This document shows positions 7,279 through 9,635 of a DNA stretch of 9,635 nucleotides, one piece after another. Origin of the DNA: an uncultured Polymorphobacter sp. (lineage in GTDB: Bacteria; Pseudomonadota; Alphaproteobacteria; Sphingomonadales; Sphingomonadaceae). The notes below the pieces were generated by a model that worked only from the letters and a program-made list of their open reading frames with translations, ran no database searches and was not told the DNA's origin. Made by a program: the position numbers and the translations under genes. Within the stretch, counting starts at the first letter, position 1, and every line of letters starts with the position of its first letter. The DNA lies in contig CALDHQ010000102.1 in assembly GCA_937894055.1 (NCBI GenBank), forward strand, positions 1 to 9,635, given 5' to 3'.

Positions 7279-7390
7279 CCCAACAACTCCATCAAGAAAC
7301 CAGAAAAATGCGCGTTGCTGCGCAGCGACGACGAAACGTCACGCGGCGCCAAAGGTTCCATCAACGTCACAAAAAAAGATTGGCAAAGCT

Positions 7391-7426
7391 AATGCAACTG
7401 AATGCAACTTGGTGCACCGGTTGCAT
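7391..7426. promoter_or_regulatory. Operator-like TGCA-rich cluster upstream of BLUF gene 1
   Basis: Two tandem 10-mers, AATGCAACTG and AATGCAACTT (7391-7410), are followed by GGTGCACCGGTTGCAT (7411-7426), so ATGCAAC occurs twice on the plus strand and once inverted. The last 16 bases match 8312-8327, in front of the HTH regulator, at 13 of 16 positions in the same orientation. It lies 113-148 bp upstream of BLUF gene 1. It looks like a binding site for a dimeric regulator, possibly the HTH protein at 8378. I find no convincing -35/-10 pair for the BLUF gene. The rest of the 354-bp gap 7279-7632 holds the relics listed separately. Confidence 0.45.
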
Positions 7427-7485
7427 ATGCTCATTGCGGGTAGGGCTTGTTTCGCGCACGCGACAGGCCATCCTGCATCGCAGCC

Positions 7486-7570
7486 ATGCCCGGCTGACGG
7501 GCGCGATCACCACCTGCAATGACGGCTTTTTGCTGCCTATGGACATTGCTGTGCGCTACCGCCTTTGGCA
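7486..7570 (+). pseudogene. Probable relic of the HTH regulator 5' end
   Basis: By the duplication model this stretch should derive from the start of the regulator at 8378. Upstream, 7411-7460 aligns without gaps to 8312-8361 (32 of 50, including TTGTTTCGC). Two starts are possible. ATGCCCGGCTGA at 7486 resembles ATGGCCGGCTTT but stops at codon 4. ATG 7519 gives MTAFCCLWTLLCATAF, comparable in spacing to MAGFAAKLELILKALS and close in distance to the junction (52 against 56 bp). Either way the copy is short and decayed. Alignment here is weak and the exact limits are uncertain. Confidence 0.4.
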
Positions 7571-7654
7571 CGGGCGTGCTGCTGATCCAGATGCTGCTGT
7601 TCAGTGCTGTTCAGTGAGTTCGAGCGCGCGGTCTACGCCGAAGTGCGCGCCTGA
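7571..7654 (+). pseudogene. Relic of the serine hydrolase 3' end
   Basis: 7571-7602 matches 6621-6652 at 30 of 32 bases (GVLLIQML against GVLLMQML), and 7607-7654 matches 6674-6721 at 39 of 48 (FERAVYAEVRA against FERAVYAAVSA, both ending in TGA). Between them 21 bases of the parent (6653-6673) are missing, and a 10-bp tandem duplication, CTGTTCAGTG at 7597-7606 and 7607-7616, breaks the frame so that TGA appears at 7615. It cannot encode a functional piece of the enzyme. Its end overlaps BLUF gene 2 by the same 22 bp by which the intact hydrolase overlaps BLUF gene 1. The relic records the left limit of the tandem duplication. Confidence 0.85.
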
Positions 7655-8211
7655 TCGGCGACGGCTTGCAGTGCGGCATCAAGGCTGTCGTCGCTGCAGC
7701 CGCCAGCTTCAACCATCAACCAGACCAGCCGGTCGATATCGCAGCGCGTCCCAAGCGCCGCGCCGGCAATCGCCCGGAATGTCGTGCGGCCGACGAAACT
7801 CGCTGGATCTGCATAGGACACCGACCAGCCGCTGAACTGCCGCGCATCGACAGTGCGCTCCTCGACCAGCAGCGCGTTGGCGTGGTGCGGATCGGACTGG
7901 AGCGCCGACAGGCATTTTTCAACATCGGCGCGCGGGCCTTCGAGCATTTGCGCGAAGCCGGTTTTCGTGACGATCAATGCACCGGTCAGTCCGTAGCGCT
8001 GCGCGCGCTCGGCCGTTTCGGCGCGAATGCCGTCGATGCAGGTATCGAGGCTGGTGTCGACGAGCCCGTGCTCGCCGACATAGAGAATCTGGTGGAGACG
8101 TTGCGCGCTGACACCGGCTATGGCCGTGCAATCAGGCCCGCAAGGCACGTGGTCAGCGGCGGCCCGCGCGTCACCGGGCTCAATCCGACAACAGGTACAC
8201 ATTGTCGTCAT
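7633..8211 (-). CDS. BLUF-domain protein 2 with Cys-rich N-terminal extension
   Basis: A 192-residue paralogue of BLUF protein 1 with identical length and residue numbering. It has Y44 in HQILYVG, Q88 in GFAQMLEG and W129 in GWSVSY, with A70 in place of the flavin-binding Asn and V131 in place of the usual Met. The N-terminal extension has C5, C7, C8, C24 and C28, so C5-x2-C8 and C28 are shared with protein 1 while the fourth Cys has shifted. After the BLUF core, ASFVGRTTFRAI and DRLVWLMVEA are conserved, pointing to a functional C-terminal helical part. ATG 8211 has GGAG seven bases upstream (GGAGTTGGGGG). It is divergent from the HTH regulator, 166 bp away, a common arrangement for a sensor and its transcription factor. 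Like other short BLUF proteins it probably works by light-dependent protein binding; the partner is inferred. Confidence 0.88.
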   Translation of the reverse strand: MTTMCTCCRIEPGDARAAADHVPCGPDCTAIAGVSAQRLHQILYVGEHGLVDTSLDTCIDGIRAETAERAQRYGLTGALIVTKTGFAQMLEGPRADVEKCLSALQSDPHHANALLVEERTVDARQFSGWSVSYADPASFVGRTTFRAIAGAALGTRCDIDRLVWLMVEAGGCSDDSLDAALQAVADQARTSA

Positions 8212-8278
8212 CCCCCAACTCCTTCAAGCAACAACAAAATGATGTGCAAGACTATGCGAACTCATTACGGTGTTAAAA

Positions 8279-8327
8279 GTTGCACCGGCGAACTTAACGC
8301 TGCATTAAGCGTGTGCAACGGGTGCAT
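8279..8327. promoter_or_regulatory. Operator-like TGCA-rich region between BLUF gene 2 and the HTH regulator
   Basis: GTTGCACCGG (8279-8288), the inverted repeat CTTAA-N7-TTAAG (8293-8309) and TGCAACGGGTGCAT (8314-8327) lie in the 166-bp divergent gap. TGCAACGGGTGCA is nearly the reverse complement of TGCACCGGTTGCA upstream of BLUF gene 1, so both read close to an imperfect TGCAACCGGTTGCA palindrome. The sites lie 68-116 bp before BLUF gene 2 and 51-99 bp before the regulator, suitable for joint control of both. I find no strong -35/-10 pair for either gene. Confidence 0.45.
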
Positions 8328-8377
8328 TTTGGCAGCGTTTGTCGCAGTTGTTTCGCCAACGATACGGATGATCGCGA

Positions 8378-9265
8378 ATGGCCGGCTTTGCGGCAAAACT
8401 CGAATTGATCCTCAAGGCGCTGTCGATCACGCGCGGGCGTGCTGCCGGCGAAATCGGTGTCGACAAGCCATTGGTGGGCCGCTGGGTTTCCGGCGCGGTC
8501 CACCCGTCGCCACGCAATCTCGAACGGCTGACCGTCTGGATTGCCGGCTATAGCGCCGGCTTTTCGCTCCTCGACTGGGATCGGGATATCGGCGATCTGG
8601 CGAAGCGGTTCGGCGTTCCGGCGCCGGTCGCCAAGCGTATGCGTCCCGACGAAATCCTCGAACCATTGCTCGCACCGGCGCTGATTGACGATGCGCGCGA
8701 CAATCTGGTGCGCCGCGGCTGGGCGTATGAGGGGTTCTGGCGCACGACGCGGCCATCGGGTCTGTTTCCCGGCAAGTTTGTGCGCGAGCATATGATGCTG
8801 AGCTGCAACGGCAGCAGCGCGATGGTGGTGGCCATGGGCTCCACCGGCGTCCGGCTCGACGGCTATGCGGTATTGTTCGAAAACCAGATGTTCGTGTTCG
8901 TCGCCGACAGCAAGAGCTCCAACCTGTCATTCGGCGTGCTGAACCTGGTGACGCGGTTGAAGGCCGAAGTGCTCGACGGCCTGTCGCTGACGCGCCTCGC
9001 CGATTCGAGCGGCTCGCCGGTCGCCGCGCCGATCATGCTCGAACGCGTCGGCGACTTGTCGGGCGATGAAGCGGCCGACCGGGTGACGTTCGAAAAGTTG
9101 TGCACGCAGAGTGCGCTGGTCGGGCCCGAAGCGGTGCCCGACGACGTCCGCCGCCACCTGTGCCGCGACATCGGTCCGACAGCGTTCGCCAATGGCGGCG
9201 AGATGCTGCTGGTCATGCGCGCGGCCGATTCGATGTCGCGCGGGCCGCAATTCGAACTGGCCTGA
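8378..9265 (+). CDS. Helix-turn-helix regulator with uncharacterised C-terminal domain
   Basis: A 295-residue protein. Residues 4-54 look like an XRE/lambda-type HTH: helix 1 FAAKLELILKAL, helix 2 around RGRAAGEIG (19-27), recognition helix around KPLVGRWVSG (30-39) and helix 4 from PRNLERLTVWIA. A linker rich in Asp and Arg follows, and from about 110 a globular domain with RRGWAYEGFWRTTRPSG, VAMGSTGVRLDGYAV and FVFVADSK, alternating strand-like segments that I cannot assign to a known family. It might be a sensor or protein-binding domain. No transmembrane segment is visible. ATG 8378 has only a weak ribosome site. It is divergent from BLUF gene 2 and shares TGCA-rich upstream sites, so autoregulation and BLUF gene control are plausible. 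The stop lies nine bases from the converging anmK stop. DNA-binding fairly sure, signal unknown. Confidence 0.75.
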   Translation: MAGFAAKLELILKALSITRGRAAGEIGVDKPLVGRWVSGAVHPSPRNLERLTVWIAGYSAGFSLLDWDRDIGDLAKRFGVPAPVAKRMRPDEILEPLLAPALIDDARDNLVRRGWAYEGFWRTTRPSGLFPGKFVREHMMLSCNGSSAMVVAMGSTGVRLDGYAVLFENQMFVFVADSKSSNLSFGVLNLVTRLKAEVLDGLSLTRLADSSGSPVAAPIMLERVGDLSGDEAADRVTFEKLCTQSALVGPEAVPDDVRRHLCRDIGPTAFANGGEMLLVMRAADSMSRGPQFELA

Positions 9266-9274
9266 CGCCGTGCC

Positions 9275-9635
9275 TCAGGGCCGCGAAATCACCCCGCCGC
9301 ACTTCGGTGCCGCGACGCCGGTGGTTTGCGGGAAGCTGATCGGCAGCCCCATCAGCGTCCGCACGCCGAGATAGGCGAAGGCTTCGGCCTCGAGCGCGTC
9401 GCCGTTCCAGCCCGCGGCCTCGACGGGCAGCGTCTCCACGCCTGTGCGCGCAGCCAGCATCGCCATCAGCGTCGCATTGTGGCGGCCACCGCCGCAGACG
9501 AGCAGCCGTAACGGCAGTTCGGGGACATGGCGCAGCGCCAGTGCGACGGTTTCGGCGGTGAACGCCGTCAGCGTCGCGGCGCCATCGGCAAGGCTGAGTC
9601 CGCGCGCCGCGCCGAGCGAGAAATCATGGCGGTCG
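9275..9635 (-). CDS. anmK: Anhydro-N-acetylmuramic acid kinase, C-terminal part (5' end outside window)
   Basis: The last 119 residues of a protein whose start lies beyond the right edge. Visible are VCGGGRHNATLM, the ADP-binding motif typical of AnmK, then GWNGDALEAEAFAYLGVRTL and GLPISFPQTTGV, which together form the characteristic C terminus of this family. AnmK phosphorylates and opens 1,6-anhydro-N-acetylmuramic acid to MurNAc-6-phosphate during recycling of peptidoglycan in the cytoplasm. An ATG at 9466 is internal, not the start, because conserved sequence continues upstream. It converges on the HTH regulator with a nine-base gap, and no terminator is visible between them. There is no evident functional tie to the BLUF genes. 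Confidence 0.92.
   Translation of the reverse strand, partial: DRHDFSLGAARGLSLADGAATLTAFTAETVALALRHVPELPLRLLVCGGGRHNATLMAMLAARTGVETLPVEAAGWNGDALEAEAFAYLGVRTLMGLPISFPQTTGVAAPKCGGVISRP

Larger units (their letters stand above)
6621..7570. repeat. Tandem duplication, copy 1 (hydrolase 3' end - BLUF1 - promoter - regulator-start relic)
   Basis: This unit begins at CGGGCGTGCTGC inside the serine hydrolase and ends just before the same 12-mer at 7571. It holds the hydrolase 3' end, BLUF gene 1, its promoter and a decayed stretch that should correspond to the first codons of the HTH regulator. BLUF starts, BLUF stops and the hydrolase stop are all offset by exactly 933 bp from the second copy. The 5' leader and the operator region also align. 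Limits are inferred from where similarity stops. Confidence 0.75.
7571..8445. repeat. Tandem duplication, copy 2 (hydrolase relic - BLUF2 - promoter - regulator start)
   Basis: The second unit starts at the junction 12-mer CGGGCGTGCTGC (7571-7582) and ends at the identical 12-mer in the regulator (8434-8445, codons 19-23). Left of the junction, sequence resembles the regulator side; right of it, the hydrolase side. That is the topology expected for a tandem duplication between short homologies. Confidence 0.7.

Noticed and set aside
7335..7370. Direct repeat AACGTCAC at 7335 and 7363
   Set aside because: Only eight bases, no counterpart before BLUF gene 2; not enough to call an operator.
7434..7533. 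Plus-strand peptide resembling a BLUF core (LVSRTRQAILHRSHARLTGAI)
   Set aside because: It looked like a decayed third BLUF domain, but the same stretch is better explained as a copy of the region before and at the start of the HTH regulator. The BLUF likeness is probably chance in a shadow frame.

Overview
The window looks like a piece of a GC-rich alphaproteobacterial chromosome, most likely from the order Sphingomonadales. The grounds are the strong G/C preference at third codon positions, the protein sequence style, and the pairing of tandem cysteine desulfurases with a COG2945-type hydrolase. The species assignment is inference; there is no rRNA gene or other taxonomic marker here. Nine protein genes are supported, two of them cut by the window ends, plus two gene relics.

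Positions 1-4527 form one compact minus-strand operon: two consecutive NifS/IscS-type cysteine desulfurases, an adrenodoxin-type [2Fe-2S] ferredoxin, an M20 (HipO-like) amidohydrolase and a membrane-anchored alpha/beta hydrolase that runs off the left edge. The first three genes are joined by ATGA stop/start overlaps, so they are probably translationally coupled and supply sulfur and electrons for Fe-S cluster or thiolation chemistry. The first desulfurase seems to start at a rare CTG codon. A 100-bp divergent promoter region (4528-4627) separates this operon from a plus-strand COG2945-type hydrolase (4628-5275).

An inverted pair of REP-like palindromes (5329-5403) follows. Next come a plus-strand class C beta-lactamase-fold serine hydrolase (5561-6721) and the most interesting part of the window, 6621-9265. 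Here two BLUF-domain (blue-light, FAD) proteins lie on the minus strand, and a helix-turn-helix regulator is divergent from the second. My reading is that an ancestral block, made of the hydrolase 3' end, the BLUF gene, a divergent promoter and the regulator 5' end, was tandemly duplicated through a 12-bp microhomology (CGGGCGTGCTGC). That 12-mer now occurs at 6621, 7571 and 8434, which are the two ends and the junction of the duplication. The copy left a decayed regulator-start/hydrolase-end chimera at about 7486-7654, while both BLUF genes stayed intact. A TGCA-rich operator-like sequence is the best conserved part of the two promoter copies. Both BLUF proteins keep the photocycle Tyr, Gln and Trp but lack the flavin-binding Asn and the semi-conserved Met, and both carry a Cys-rich N-terminal extension. 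Together with the HTH protein they may form an undescribed light- or redox-responsive sensor/regulator module; this is inference.

The window ends with the 3' part of anmK (anhydro-N-acetylmuramate kinase) on the minus strand, convergent with the regulator.
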